DNA of 64,000 nucleotides from Rathayibacter sp. VKM Ac-2857 (GCF_013205025.1 NZ_JABMLE010000003.1:248001-312000); one strand, 5' to 3'. Shown: positions 1-10,288, counted from the first letter of the stretch. Program-made: numbers and translations. Notes: a model not told the origin generated them from the sequence alone.

Positions 1-2
1 TC

Positions 3-223
3 GGCGTCCAGGTGGCCGCCGTCGACCTGCTCGCGCGGGAGGCGGGGAGCCTCGCACCGGCCGTGCACCTGCTCCCGCCCGAGGTCGACGACCGGGTCGC
101 GCGCGCCAAGCTCGACGCGCTCGGGCTGCGGATCGACGCGCCGAGCAGCGCCCAGCGCGACTTCCTCGGCAGCTGGACGTCGACCGGTCGTCGGGCCGCG
201 CCGCAGCGGGACGGGGCGCGCTC

Positions 224-227
<4 letters not shown>
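3..227 (+). CDS. S-adenosylhomocysteine hydrolase-like protein, C-terminal fragment (partial at window edge)
   Basis: Only the last 74 residues are in the window; the start lies upstream. The segment VHLLPPEVDDRVARAKLDAL followed by GLRID and AQRDFLGSW matches the C-terminal NAD-domain end of S-adenosylhomocysteine hydrolases of the short archaeal/Thermotoga type, whose ends read roughly LTEEQxEYLESW. The KPDHYRY tail of classical bacterial and eukaryotic enzymes is absent and is replaced by an unrelated Arg/Gly-rich tail. The family cleaves S-adenosylhomocysteine (or, in some archaeal members, S-inosylhomocysteine) to homocysteine and nucleoside. The stop overlaps the next gene's GTG by 4 bp, so it is translationally coupled to the ECF importer. 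Family assignment is fairly firm; the substrate is inference. Confidence 0.72.
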
Positions 228-1938
<1,711 letters not shown>

Positions 1939-1942
<4 letters not shown>

Positions 1943-2505
1943 CCGCCACCACCTCCACCGCCGCGAAGACCGGCCCCTGGGCCGTTTCCTCCCGCACGAT
2001 CGTCTTCGGCGCCGTCGGCGCCGCCCTCTACGGCGCACTCGGCGCCCTGAGCTTCGTGATCCCCGGGACGATGATCTCGATCCGCCCCGCGATCGCGATC
2101 ATCCCCTTCGTCGGCCTGCGCTTCGGTCCGGTCGCCGGCTTCTTCACCGGCGCCGTCGGCAACGCGATCGTCGACCAGATCATGGGCTACGGCTTCCTCA
2201 CCTACTGGAACTGGAGCATCGCGAACGGCCTGGTCGGCCTGCTCGCCGGACTGATCGGCTACTACGCGAAGGAGCCGCGCACCACCGGCCGCCAGCTCGT
2301 CTGGGCCGCCGCGATCGCGGTCGCCGCGGTCGTCGTCGGGCTGCTCTTCACCGCCACCGACTTCCTGTTCCTCGGTCAGACCTTCCAGTACTGGTTCTTC
2401 GGCTCCTACCTCCTGGCGATCCTCGCGACCGGAATCACCGCGGTGATCCTGGTGCCCGTGCTCGACCGGGTCTGGAAGCCGCTCCAGAACCTCGCCGGAC
2501 GCTGA
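1939..2505 (+). CDS. ECF transporter S component (substrate-binding membrane subunit)
   Basis: 188-residue integral membrane protein with about five or six hydrophobic segments, the size and layout of ECF S components. It should bind the imported small molecule and dock onto the EcfT/ATPase module. GTG start overlaps the ATPase stop by 4 bp, and EcfT follows after 12 bp, so the three form a dedicated (group I) transporter. The substrate cannot be read from the sequence. Because the operon also carries an adenosylhomocysteinase-like protein and a deaminase-type amidohydrolase, a purine nucleoside, thioadenosine or related compound is the most economical inference. The N-terminal 15 residues are Thr/Ala-rich and cytoplasmic. 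Confidence 0.85.
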
Positions 2506-2517
2506 CGGGCGCGCGAG

Positions 2518-3342
2518 ATGGAGGTATCACCTCGGTATCTCGGCGGTGACTCCTTCCTCGGCCGTCGGGATCCGCGCGTGCTCATCCTGGTGCCGGTGAT
2601 GTTCGTCATCACCGCCAGCCAGGTCCGCGACCTGCGCTGGATGGCGGCGCTCGCCGTCGTGGCGTTCGCGTACTACTTCAGCGCGCGGATCCCGTTCCGC
2701 GAGGTCCGCTCGAACTGGGCCGTCGTGGCCGTGTTCGTGCTGGTCTTCGCGGGCATCAACGGGCTCATCGTCGGCGCGACCGGCAACGGCGACCCCGAGG
2801 CCGGCGCGACGCTGTTCACCGTGCCGGTCGTGGGCCTGGCGATCACGGAGGGGGCGGTCTCCTACGCGGTCAATCTGCTGCTGCGCTTCCTTACGCTGGT
2901 CGCGGTCGGGTTCCCGCTCGCGTTCGCGATCCGCCCGGGGGACCTCGCCGTCGCCTTCGCGCGGCTCGGCGTGCCGGCGCGCTTCGCCTACGGGATCGAT
3001 CTGACCTTCAAGTTCCTGCCCAGCGCGGCGTCGAACCTGCAGGAGACGGCCGCGGCCCAGCGCCTGCGCGGCTACGAGCGCGCGCAGACCCGGAATCCGA
3101 TCCGGCGCCTGCGCGAGGTCGCGCCGCTGATGGTGCCGGTCACCATCTCGTCGTTCGTCGACGCGGAGGACACGGTCGACGCGCTCGATCTGCGCGGCTT
3201 CGGGACGCGCAAGCGCACCTGGCTGCGCGAGATCCGCTACACCCCGGTCGACTGGACGGTCACGGGCGCGGCGCTGCTGCTGGCGGTCGCCGCGACCACG
3301 GCGAGCCTCAGCGGGCTGATGCCGTCGGCGTGGATCCCGTGA
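2518..3342 (+). CDS. ecfT: ECF transporter transmembrane protein EcfT (CbiQ family)
   Basis: 274-residue membrane protein of the CbiQ/EcfT family. It has several N-terminal hydrophobic segments, then a long cytoplasmic region containing AAAQRLRGYERAQ and, further on, DALDLRGFGTRKR. These correspond to the two Ala-Arg-Gly-type coupling helices that contact the ATPases. It links ATP hydrolysis to toppling of the S component. The ATG at 2518 follows the S-component stop by 12 bp with only a weak ribosome-binding site, which suggests coupling to the upstream gene. The stop overlaps the GTG of the amidohydrolase. Confidence 0.88.
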   Translation: MEVSPRYLGGDSFLGRRDPRVLILVPVMFVITASQVRDLRWMAALAVVAFAYYFSARIPFREVRSNWAVVAVFVLVFAGINGLIVGATGNGDPEAGATLFTVPVVGLAITEGAVSYAVNLLLRFLTLVAVGFPLAFAIRPGDLAVAFARLGVPARFAYGIDLTFKFLPSAASNLQETAAAQRLRGYERAQTRNPIRRLREVAPLMVPVTISSFVDAEDTVDALDLRGFGTRKRTWLREIRYTPVDWTVTGAALLLAVAATTASLSGLMPSAWIP

Positions 3343-4673
3343 GCGCCGCGGATCCGGTGGCCGGCGCCGTCTCGCTCGGGCGGGAGGGCGCCGGGAGCGC
3401 CACGTCGCTGCTCACCGTGCACAGTGCCGCGTGGGTGCTGCCCGTCGCGGGCGAGCCGGTGCGCGACGGGGCGGTCGCCGTGCGCGGTGAGCGGATCGTC
3501 GCGGTCGGTCCGCGGGATGCCGTGCTCGCCTCGCTCCGTGACGAGTCGCCCGCGGTGCGGGAGTGGCCGGGTGTGATCGTGCCGGGGCTCGTCAACGCGC
3601 ACTCGCACCTGCAGTACACCTGCATGTCCGCGGTCGGCCGGGGTCGGTACACCGGCTTCGAGGATTGGTCGCGCGCGTTCCAGGAGGTGTACGAGCAGCC
3701 GCACGACTGGGGTGCGTCCGCCGCCGCCGGGCTCGAGATCGCGGTCTCGACCGGCACGACGGCGATCGCCGACATCGTCACCGACCTCGATGCACTGCGC
3801 GTGCTCGAGGACGGCCGCGTGCACGGGATCGCCTACTGGGAGCTGATGAGCCTCCTCGAGGACGACTGGCGCGGCAGCGGGCGCGCGATCACGGCGGAGC
3901 TGGTGCGCACCTCCGGCGTCACGCGGATCGGGCTCTCGCCGCACGCGCCGTACTCGCTGGACACCCCGGTGCTGAGCGACCTGACCGGGCTCTCGCAGGA
4001 GCTCGGCGTGCGCCGGCACCTGCACCTGGCCGAGTCGGCCTGGGAGGCGGAGTACACGATGCACGGCCGCGGCGATCTGGCGGAGCAGTGGCGCCGCTGG
4101 GGCTACGACGGCTTCCACCTGCTGCGCAACGGCGGCAGCGCGCTGCGGCCGGTGGCATACGCGGAGACGATCGGCGCGCTCGGCGACGACGTGCACATCG
4201 CGCACGGGATCTACGTGGACGCGGACGATCGGGCGACGCTCCGACGCACGGGCACCTCCGTCGCGCTGTGTCCGCGCTCGAACGCGGTGATCGGGCTCGA
4301 CGAGGCGCCGGTCGCCGACTACCTCCGCGAGGGGAACGCGATCGCGGTGGGGACGGACTCGCTGTCGTCGACGCCGTCGCTCGACCTGCTCGGGGACGTG
4401 GCCGAGCTGTGCCGGATCGCGCGGGCGCAGGGGTACGCGGGCCGGGATCTGCACGCGCGGCTGCTCGCGGCGGCGACGCTCGGCGGCGCGGTGGCGATGG
4501 GGGCGGCGGAGTCGTTCGGCACGCTGGTGCCCGGAGCGCTCGCCGATCTCGCTGTACTGGCGGTGTCCGGCTCTTCTTCCGACGACGTGCTCGCCGCGGT
4601 CGTCGAGGCCGGCGAGGGGACCGCTCTCGCCACGATCATCTCCGGGGAGGTCCGATGGCAGGCGCAGATCTGA
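3339..4673 (+). CDS. Amidohydrolase, deaminase type (MtaD/TrzN/SsnA-like)
   Basis: About 444 residues of the metal-dependent amidohydrolase superfamily. Visible metal-site elements in order are HSHLQYT (HxH), SPHAPYS, HLAES, HGIYVD and GTDSLSS, all where the nucleobase/adenosine-type deaminase subgroup has them. This subgroup deaminates S-adenosylhomocysteine, methylthioadenosine, guanine or chlorinated triazines. GTG at 3339 gives a GTGA overlap with EcfT; a GTG at 3330 is also possible. With the adenosylhomocysteinase-like gene upstream, deamination of an imported or recycled adenosyl compound is inferred. The 3' end overlaps the next gene by 19 bp. Family confident, substrate not. Confidence 0.85.
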   Translation: MSAADPVAGAVSLGREGAGSATSLLTVHSAAWVLPVAGEPVRDGAVAVRGERIVAVGPRDAVLASLRDESPAVREWPGVIVPGLVNAHSHLQYTCMSAVGRGRYTGFEDWSRAFQEVYEQPHDWGASAAAGLEIAVSTGTTAIADIVTDLDALRVLEDGRVHGIAYWELMSLLEDDWRGSGRAITAELVRTSGVTRIGLSPHAPYSLDTPVLSDLTGLSQELGVRRHLHLAESAWEAEYTMHGRGDLAEQWRRWGYDGFHLLRNGGSALRPVAYAETIGALGDDVHIAHGIYVDADDRATLRRTGTSVALCPRSNAVIGLDEAPVADYLREGNAIAVGTDSLSSTPSLDLLGDVAELCRIARAQGYAGRDLHARLLAAATLGGAVAMGAAESFGTLVPGALADLAVLAVSGSSSDDVLAAVVEAGEGTALATIISGEVRWQAQI

Positions 4674-5155
4674 GCGGGTTCGTCGACCGGCTGAGCGTCG
4701 ACGGGCGGGTGCTCGAGCGGGTGCGGCGGCCGGCGCTCGCCGAGTCGCTGGGGCTCGAGCCGCATCCCGAGGGCGGCTGGTACCGGCGGACGTGGGAGTC
4801 GCCGGAGCGGCTGACGCTCGTCGGCGTCGACGGCTCGGTGCGGGAGCGGCCGGCGGCGACGCTGATCGTGTTCCTGCTGCCGGCGGGCGAGGCGTCGGCG
4901 TGGCACCGGGTGTCGTCGGCGGAGACGTGGATCTGGAACGGGCCCGGGCGGGTGGCGCTGCAGTACGGCGGCCTCAGCGAGGAGCCGGAGGACGGCGAGA
5001 CGGTGGTGCTCGGCTCGGCGTTCGAGGGGCTGCCGGTGCAGGCGCTGGTGCCGGCGGACGTGTGGCAGCGGACGCTGCCGTCGGCGGAGGACGCGGTGGT
5101 GAGCTGCCTGGTCTCGCCGGGCTTCGACTTCGCCGACTTCTCGATGCCGGAGTAG
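4655..5155 (+). CDS. Cupin_5 family protein (DUF985)
   Basis: 166 residues with the Cupin_5 hallmark LEPHPEGGWYRRTWES near residue 33, then a beta-rich core with SAWHRVSSAETWIWNGPG, WHRV being the usual conserved histidine region. Members of this family form small beta-barrels; one studied branch resembles sugar-epimerase cupins, but the reaction of most is unknown. The ATG at 4655 lies inside the end of the amidohydrolase gene with GGGGAGG about 7 nt upstream, a good ribosome-binding site that decides this start. It closes the ECF operon. Its role in that pathway is unknown. Confidence 0.82.
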   Translation: MAGADLSGFVDRLSVDGRVLERVRRPALAESLGLEPHPEGGWYRRTWESPERLTLVGVDGSVRERPAATLIVFLLPAGEASAWHRVSSAETWIWNGPGRVALQYGGLSEEPEDGETVVLGSAFEGLPVQALVPADVWQRTLPSAEDAVVSCLVSPGFDFADFSMPE

Positions 5156-5930
5156 GGGCGCGGCGGGTCTCGATACGCCGCCGGAGGCGTCTACTCGACC
5201 AGCAGGGAACGGCCCGCGGAGGGGGCTGCTCGCCCGCGTGGAAGGGCCCGCTGCGCGGGCCGCTCGACCGGCATGGACGGGTCTGCCGCATGCTGATCGA
5301 GTAGGCCGCGGAGCGGGCGTATCGAGATCCACCGTCGTCAGACGACGAGTCTGCAGACCCGCCCTGATGGTGACGGCGGGTCTCGATACGCCCCTGCGGG
5401 GCTACTCGACCAGCATGTCTGCGGGTGTCTCTTCCAAGTAGATCCACCACCGTCAGAACACGAGTCTGCAGACCCGTCCTGCTGGCGACGGCGGGTCGCG
5501 ATACGCCCCTGCGGGGCTACTCGACCACCATGGCGCGGCGGCGCCGCGTCCTTTCCCTCACCATCGAGACGCGAAGCGGCTTCGCCGCTCGATACGCCGC
5601 GGCGGGGCTACTCGACCAGCATGGTCGCCGCTGATCGCCTGCTCGTAGGAGCGCCGGTCCGAGCGGATCGCGTTCGGCTTCCCGCGGGCGGGCGGCGGAT
5701 CCGGTGCCGGCGAGGTGCTGTCAGGAGCGAAGCCGCGATCGGTGGTCATCGGGACGGACAGTGACGTGAATGCGCCATTGGTGTGCTTCGGCCGCCCGGA
5801 ATTCGCCTGGTGCGGCGCTAGGGCCCCACGCTCGTCGACAGGCGTGCCGATGCGGATCCGATCTCGACCCGGTCGGGCGCCGATATGAGCCGCGGCGGCG
5901 GACGCACCTCGACCCTCAGGAGACACCTTC
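5156..5930. repeat. 775-bp gene-free region with composite palindromic repeats
   Basis: Contains a half copy (5165-5206), one full 125-bp element (5291-5415, CTGCAG at its centre 5351-5356), a truncated element (5442-5530) and a shorter stem (5561-5622). All are members of the GATCGAGTAGCC/CTCGATACGCC family described elsewhere in this annotation. From 5640 to 5930 the sequence is less GC-rich than its surroundings and contains no repeat. AGGAGA at 5919-5924 is the ribosome-binding site of the next gene. No convincing gene was seen on either strand. Confidence 0.85.
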
Positions 5931-6584
5931 ATGACGCACGACGAAATCCCCGCAACGACCTCGGCGGACGACCGCGCGGTCAGACGGCGCTCGCTCGTCG
6001 CCACCGGGGTCTGGACGCTGCCCGTCGTCGCTATGGCGACGGCGGCGCCGTCCGCAGCAGCATCTCTCTCTCGTGCGGTGTGCCCGAGCGTCGCCGAGGC
6101 CTACCAGTGGGGACGTCTGGACAACGGCAACGGCAATCAGGGGCCGTCCGGCTTCGAGGAGGAGGACGGCGTCGTCTTCTTCCGCCAGGGGTCGGACAAT
6201 GCGAAGTGGTTCTTGGGAGTCGACTTGGACGTCACACTGGGGGCCTACATGGCGGTCACCACGGGTACCACGTACACCTTCGCGTTCCGGGCCGGTGGAA
6301 ACAAAGCGAGGGGTATCCCTCCCGAGGCTCGCGGGCCGCAGTCCGTTCGCTTCGAAATCGAGGGGGCTGTCGTCTCACCCGTGTACAGCACCGATACGAG
6401 CCAGATCGGCGGCGTGCAGCTGAGCAAGGAATTCTCCTGGGGCGACTACTCCTTCGAGTGGGTGGCGAAGACCACGGGAGCGGTCAACGTCCGCTGGCAC
6501 TTCACCGTGCCCGGAAAACGGAGCTCGCAAAGGCTGGGGTTCGACGACATCCGCGTCACGATGCCGGTCATCACCTGCTCATAG
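5931..6584 (+). CDS. Tat-exported protein of unknown function
   Basis: 217 residues. The N-terminus VRRRSLVATGVWTLP followed by a hydrophobic stretch and APSAAA resembles a twin-arginine signal peptide with a cleavage site near residue 42. The mature part is beta-rich, with Gly/Thr/Asn content and motifs such as FAFRAGG and FDDIRVTMP near the end. This resembles extracellular beta-sandwich domains, but I cannot name a family. It has a good ribosome-binding site (AGGAGA, 7 nt before ATG), stands alone, and is preceded by a dense repeat region. Base composition is slightly less GC-biased than its neighbours. Likely secreted or surface protein. Confidence 0.7.
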   Translation: MTHDEIPATTSADDRAVRRRSLVATGVWTLPVVAMATAAPSAAASLSRAVCPSVAEAYQWGRLDNGNGNQGPSGFEEEDGVVFFRQGSDNAKWFLGVDLDVTLGAYMAVTTGTTYTFAFRAGGNKARGIPPEARGPQSVRFEIEGAVVSPVYSTDTSQIGGVQLSKEFSWGDYSFEWVAKTTGAVNVRWHFTVPGKRSSQRLGFDDIRVTMPVITCS

Positions 6585-6654
6585 CGGGACCGGTCCGGTC
6601 TGTGGAGCTCCTCGCAATGGATCCGCCGTCACGAGGACTCGTGCCGCCGGTATC

Positions 6655-7410
6655 GTGAGCCGCATCATGCCCGTCGACTCCGCGCTCGAGGCCGCCGGCT
6701 CCGGGACCCGTCTCCAGCGCCGCGTGGCCGAGGGGCTCGGGCGCGAGATCGCCTCGGGGATCCGACCGGCGGACTCGCAGATCGTGCCCGAGGAGATCGG
6801 CCGCCGGTACGACGTGTCGCGGACCGTGGTGCGCGAGGCCTTCCGCGCTCTCGAGGCGCGAGGGATGATCCGGGCCCGCCCGCGCGCGGGGACGCAGGTC
6901 CAGCCGGTGAGCTCCTGGAACCTCCTCGATCCCGACGTCATCCAGTGGCGGGCCACCGGGCCGGCCGCGGAGACGCAGCTGCAGGAACTCCTCGTGCTGC
7001 GCGAGGCCGTCGAGCCGGCCGCGGCCCGGCTCTTCGCGTCGCGCGGCGGGACGGCTCAGCGGGAGGAGTTGTCGGCCGCGGCGGCGGAGCTCGCTCTGGC
7101 GGCCGAGGCGCGATCGCTGCCGCGGTTCACGGCTGCCGACCAGAGCTTCCACCGGATCCTGGTCGAGGGATCGGGCACCGCGGTGCTCACCCAGCTGCTC
7201 GGCACCATCGCCGCGGCGCTGGACAGCAGGTACGGCAGCGGCGTTCCGACCTTCACCGCCGCCACCGATCGAGCGGTCGACCAGCATCGGCGGCTCGCGG
7301 CGGCGATCGCGACCGGCGACGCCGATGCCGCGGAGCACGAGGCGCGCGCGCTCGTCCAGGCCTCCGCCGCGGAGATCCGGGCGACGTCGGTCAGCGCCGG
7401 ATCGGTCTGA
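6655..7410 (+). CDS. FadR-subfamily GntR transcriptional regulator
   Basis: 251 residues. The N-terminal winged helix (about 20-85) contains GREIASGIRPADSQIVPEEI and YDVSRTVVREAFRALEARGM, the GntR signature. The C-terminal all-helical FCD ligand domain (about 100-240) contains LREAVEPAAARLFA and FHRILVEGSGT, with histidines and acidic residues for metal or acid ligand binding. Such regulators usually respond to sugar acids or other carboxylates. GTG at 6655 or ATG at 6667 could be the start; the ribosome-binding site is weak. It precedes, tail to tail, a reductase gene whose divergent promoter holds an AT-rich palindrome, so autoregulated control of the two dehydrogenases is plausible. Confidence 0.88.
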   Translation: MSRIMPVDSALEAAGSGTRLQRRVAEGLGREIASGIRPADSQIVPEEIGRRYDVSRTVVREAFRALEARGMIRARPRAGTQVQPVSSWNLLDPDVIQWRATGPAAETQLQELLVLREAVEPAAARLFASRGGTAQREELSAAAAELALAAEARSLPRFTAADQSFHRILVEGSGTAVLTQLLGTIAAALDSRYGSGVPTFTAATDRAVDQHRRLAAAIATGDADAAEHEARALVQASAAEIRATSVSAGSV

Positions 7411-7446
7411 GTCGGAACGATCGGCGATGCCGTCGTCCGGCGACGA

Positions 7447-8217
7447 TCACTCCGGGCTCGCGAGGCCCTCGTACGCGCGGCTGGGGATCTGCGTGGCGAG
7501 CTTGCCGCCGCTGATGTCGACGAGCGTGCCGGTGATGTAGCCCGCCGCGTCACTGGAGAGGAAGCAGAGCAGGTCGGCGATGTCGTCGGGAGTGCCCCAG
7601 CGGCGCAGGCTCAGCGTGTCGAGGAGGCGCGCCTTCGCCGCGTCCGGCATGTCCGCGAAGCCGTTCATCGCGGTGGGGATCATCCCCGGCGCGTAGGCGT
7701 TGACGGTGATGCCCCACGGCCCGAGCTCGCCGGCGAGGACCCGGGTGAACTGCACGACCGCCGCCTTCGACGCTCCGTAGGCGGCGGCGCCGATGCTCGG
7801 GACGATCGCCGCGAACGAGGCGGCGTTGATGATGCGGCCGCGGCCGCGCGCCTTCATGACGGGGATGACGGCCTGCGACACGAGGAAGGTGCCGCGGACG
7901 TTCACGTCGAACGCGGCGTCCCAGCGCGCGGGGTCGAGGGACTCGACGGTGCCCTCGACGTTGATGCCGGCGTTGTTGACCAGCACGTCGACGTGGCCGA
8001 AGCGCTCGACGACGGCGTCGATCGCGGCCCGCACCGAGGTCGGATCCGTGACGTCGCAGACCAGCTGCTCCACGTCGTCCGCGGCAGGGGACGGGAAGGC
8101 CAGGTCGAGGGCGGCGACCCGCGCGCCCTCCGCCGTGAAGCGGTCGACGATCGCCCGGCCGATGCCGCGCCCGCCTCCGGTGACCACGACGACCAGACCG
8201 GTGAGATCGATGAGCAC
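7447..8217 (-). CDS. Short-chain dehydrogenase/reductase (SDR)
   Basis: 256-residue classical SDR. Nucleotide-binding TGGGRGIGRA is near residue 13, NNAGINVEG in the middle, and the catalytic triad region AASFAAIVPSIGAAAYGASK carries Ser and Tyr-x3-Lys. A basic/acidic switch ALDLAF after beta-2 (Asp) suggests NAD preference. It probably oxidises or reduces a hydroxyl on a sugar acid, polyol or similar compound, but the substrate cannot be read. Start is GTG with GGAGG 5 nt upstream. It is divergent from a second SDR and next to a FadR-type regulator, suggesting a small catabolic unit. Confidence 0.88.
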   Translation of the reverse strand: MLIDLTGLVVVVTGGGRGIGRAIVDRFTAEGARVAALDLAFPSPAADDVEQLVCDVTDPTSVRAAIDAVVERFGHVDVLVNNAGINVEGTVESLDPARWDAAFDVNVRGTFLVSQAVIPVMKARGRGRIINAASFAAIVPSIGAAAYGASKAAVVQFTRVLAGELGPWGITVNAYAPGMIPTAMNGFADMPDAAKARLLDTLSLRRWGTPDDIADLLCFLSSDAAGYITGTLVDISGGKLATQIPSRAYEGLASPE

Positions 8218-8226
8218 GGCAGCCTC

Positions 8227-8262
8227 CTATTAGTATGATTAATCGATCGTCACCGTAGCATC
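8227..8262. promoter_or_regulatory. AT-rich operator/promoter between divergent SDR genes
   Basis: The 58-bp gap between the two divergent SDR genes holds an AT-rich block unlike the surrounding GC-rich DNA: ATTAGTATGATTAAT at 8229-8243, containing the perfect palindrome GATTAATC (8237-8244), followed by CGATCG. This is the right place and size for an operator controlling both genes, and the adjacent FadR-type regulator is the obvious candidate binder. The assignment is inference. Confidence 0.45.
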
Positions 8263-8275
8263 GAAGGGACGCCAG

Positions 8276-9007
8276 ATGGACACCGAAGTCGCTCGCAGAG
8301 TCGCCTGGATCACGGGAGCCGGTTCCGGAATCGGAGCCGCGTCGGCCGAGCGCCTGGCGGCGTCGGGCTGGACGGTGGTGCTCAGCGGCAGGTCGCGCGA
8401 GCGCCTCGACGCGGTCGCCGAGCGGATCGGGAGCGCCGGCGGGGACGCCCTCGTCGTCCCCCTGGACGTGGGCGACCAGCGGGCAGTGGGTGCCGCTCGC
8501 GACGCGGTGCTGGCGGCGACCGGCCGCATCGACGCGCTCGTCCTGTCGGCCGGGCTCAACTCCCCGCGGCGGACCTGGGGGGACCAGCGGATGGGCGAGC
8601 TCGAGGAGATCGTGCGCACCAATCTGCTGGGGCCGGTGGGCGTCATCGACGCGGCCCTGCCCGAGCTGAGGGAGCACGCCGGCGCGGTCGTGCTGGTCTC
8701 CTCGTACTCGGCCTGGGCGTTCGCGCCGATCGCGGGGGTCGGCTACAGCGCGAGCAAGAAGGCGCTGGCCGAGGTCGCCCGCACGCTGAACGCCCAGGAG
8801 GCCGCCGCCGGGATCCGCGCCTGCCACCTCTGCCCCGGCGACGTCGCGACGGACTTCCTCCGCCACCGGCCCCAGGTCCCGGACGATCAGGCTCGCGCCC
8901 GGATGCTCGCGCCGGACGACGTCGCCCGCGCGGTCGAGTTCGTCATCGAGTCCCCGGCCCACGTCCGCATCGACGAGCTGGTGATCTCGCCGGTCTCGCA
9001 GCGCTGA
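8276..9007 (+). CDS. Short-chain dehydrogenase/reductase (SDR)
   Basis: 243-residue SDR with Rossmann motif TGAGSGIGAA (about 14-23), LSGRSRER after beta-2 (Arg, favouring NADP), and active site LVSSYSAWAFAPIAGVGYSA followed by SKK (Ser, Tyr-x3-Lys). The C-terminal substrate loop contains HLCPGDVATDFL. It belongs to the general oxidoreductase group; the substrate is unknown. ATG at 8276 with GAAGGGA about 8 nt upstream. It is transcribed divergently from the other SDR through a shared AT-rich control region. The differing cofactor signatures of the pair (NAD-like versus NADP-like) could support an oxidation/reduction cycle such as epimerisation of a hydroxyl group; that is inference. Confidence 0.87.
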   Translation: MDTEVARRVAWITGAGSGIGAASAERLAASGWTVVLSGRSRERLDAVAERIGSAGGDALVVPLDVGDQRAVGAARDAVLAATGRIDALVLSAGLNSPRRTWGDQRMGELEEIVRTNLLGPVGVIDAALPELREHAGAVVLVSSYSAWAFAPIAGVGYSASKKALAEVARTLNAQEAAAGIRACHLCPGDVATDFLRHRPQVPDDQARARMLAPDDVARAVEFVIESPAHVRIDELVISPVSQR

Positions 9008-9205
9008 CGGCGTCCCTGCTGATCGAGTAGCCCGCGACGCGGGCGTATCGAGATCCACCAGCGTCGAAGGCGGAGTCTGCAGACCCACCGTGCTGATGAC
9101 GGTGGGTCTCGATACGCCCCTGCGGGGCTACTCGACCAGCATGAAAGGACCTGTTCGTCCTTCATCGGCGGGCCTGTTCGACCAGCATGAGAGGCGTATC
9201 GAGAC
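9008..9205. repeat. Composite palindromic repeat, full copy plus fragment
   Basis: One full 125-bp element at 9017-9141 with CTGCAG at its exact centre (9077-9082), followed by a fragment with GACCAGCATGA and CGTATCGAGACGCC (9170-9208). It lies between two convergent genes, downstream of both stops, so it may act in the 3' region of either transcript. Confidence 0.85.
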
Positions 9206-9211
9206 GCCGGG

Positions 9212-10225
9212 TCAGCCGGAGGACTCGCGGGGGACCAGGCGCACGGGCATGGAGCGGACGCCCGGCGTCGGGCGGCCGTGGATCGCGTGGGAGAGCTCCT
9301 CGGCGGCCGCGCGGCCGAGGGCCTCGAGCTGCATGTCGATGCTGGTGAGCGGGGGGCGGGCGGCCTCGACGAGGAGGTCCCAGTTGTCGAAGCCGACGAC
9401 GGCGACGTCGCGGGGCACCGGATGGCCGCTCTCGCGCAGGTGGTCGAGGGCGCCGCGGGCGATCTGGTCGCTCGCGCAGAGGATCGCGTCGAGGTCCGGG
9501 TGCGCGGCCAGCAGCGACTCGGCGCACTGGCGGCCCCAGCTCTCCGACCACTGCCCGTAGAGCACGTCGCCGCCGACCAGCGGGAGGCCCGCCTCCGTCA
9601 GCGCCCGCTCGACGCCGCGGGCCCGGTCGTGCGCGGCGGTGTAGCTGGGCTCTCCGTTGATCAGCGCGATGCGGGTGCGACCGCGCTCGATCAGGTGGCG
9701 GGCGGCGAGCACGCCGGCGAGTGTGTTGTCGGGCGTGAACGAGGAGTCGCGCTCGTCCTCGGAGGGCGCGTAGGCGTAGACGACGGGGACGGGGATCGTC
9801 GCGGTGATCGACGGGCGGGGGTTGGTCGTCCGGCCGAGCACGACGATCCCGTCGACGCGCTTGGCCAGCAGGTTCTTGATGTGGTGCTGCTCGCGGATCG
9901 AGTCGCCGCGGGCGTCGCAGAGGAACACCGAGGTCGAGCCGGCGCCGAACGCGTCCTCGGCGCCCAGCAGCACGGGCAGCACGAAGCGGTTGTCGAGGTC
10001 GTTGGTGAGCATCCCGATCGTGCCGGTGCGGCGCGAGTTGAGGGCCTGCGCGAACGGGTTCGGGGTGAAGGAGAGCGCGGCGGCGGCGTCGAGCACCTTC
10101 TGGCGCGTCTCGGCGCGGACCTGGTCGCGGCCGTTCAGTGCCTTGGAGGCGGTGGCGATCGAGACGCCGGCCTCGCGGGCGACGTCGGTCAGCGTGATGG
10201 TGCCCGTGGGCTTGCGCGGCGCGAT
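9212..10225 (-). CDS. LacI-family transcriptional regulator
   Basis: About 337 residues. HTH TLTDVAREAGVSIATASKAL with the hinge helix NPFAQALNSRRTG, then a periplasmic-binding-like effector domain (GMLTNDLDNRFVLPVLLGAE through VVGFDNWDLLVEAARPPLTS). It probably represses the adjacent sugar importer/GH127 operon and responds to an imported arabinose-type sugar. The start is unusual: a strong AAGGAGG sits 5 nt before an in-frame ATC (10225-10223), and no ATG/GTG/TTG lies between it and the HTH. The nearest upstream alternative is a TTG at 10312 without a good ribosome-binding site, which would overlap the divergent promoter. Confidence 0.87.
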   Translation of the reverse strand: MAPRKPTGTITLTDVAREAGVSIATASKALNGRDQVRAETRQKVLDAAAALSFTPNPFAQALNSRRTGTIGMLTNDLDNRFVLPVLLGAEDAFGAGSTSVFLCDARGDSIREQHHIKNLLAKRVDGIVVLGRTTNPRPSITATIPVPVVYAYAPSEDERDSSFTPDNTLAGVLAARHLIERGRTRIALINGEPSYTAAHDRARGVERALTEAGLPLVGGDVLYGQWSESWGRQCAESLLAAHPDLDAILCASDQIARGALDHLRESGHPVPRDVAVVGFDNWDLLVEAARPPLTSIDMQLEALGRAAAEELSHAIHGRPTPGVRSMPVRLVPRESSG

Positions 10226-10288
10226 GACGTCCTCCTTCCGCGGGACGCCCGGTGCGCCCTGGACGATCCTCGCACAGGATCGCGCGCC

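Noticed and set aside
5156-5640. Possible CRISPR-like array from closely spaced repeats
   Set aside because: Repeats are internally palindromic, unequal in spacing and often halved; there are no unique spacers of constant length and no cas genes.
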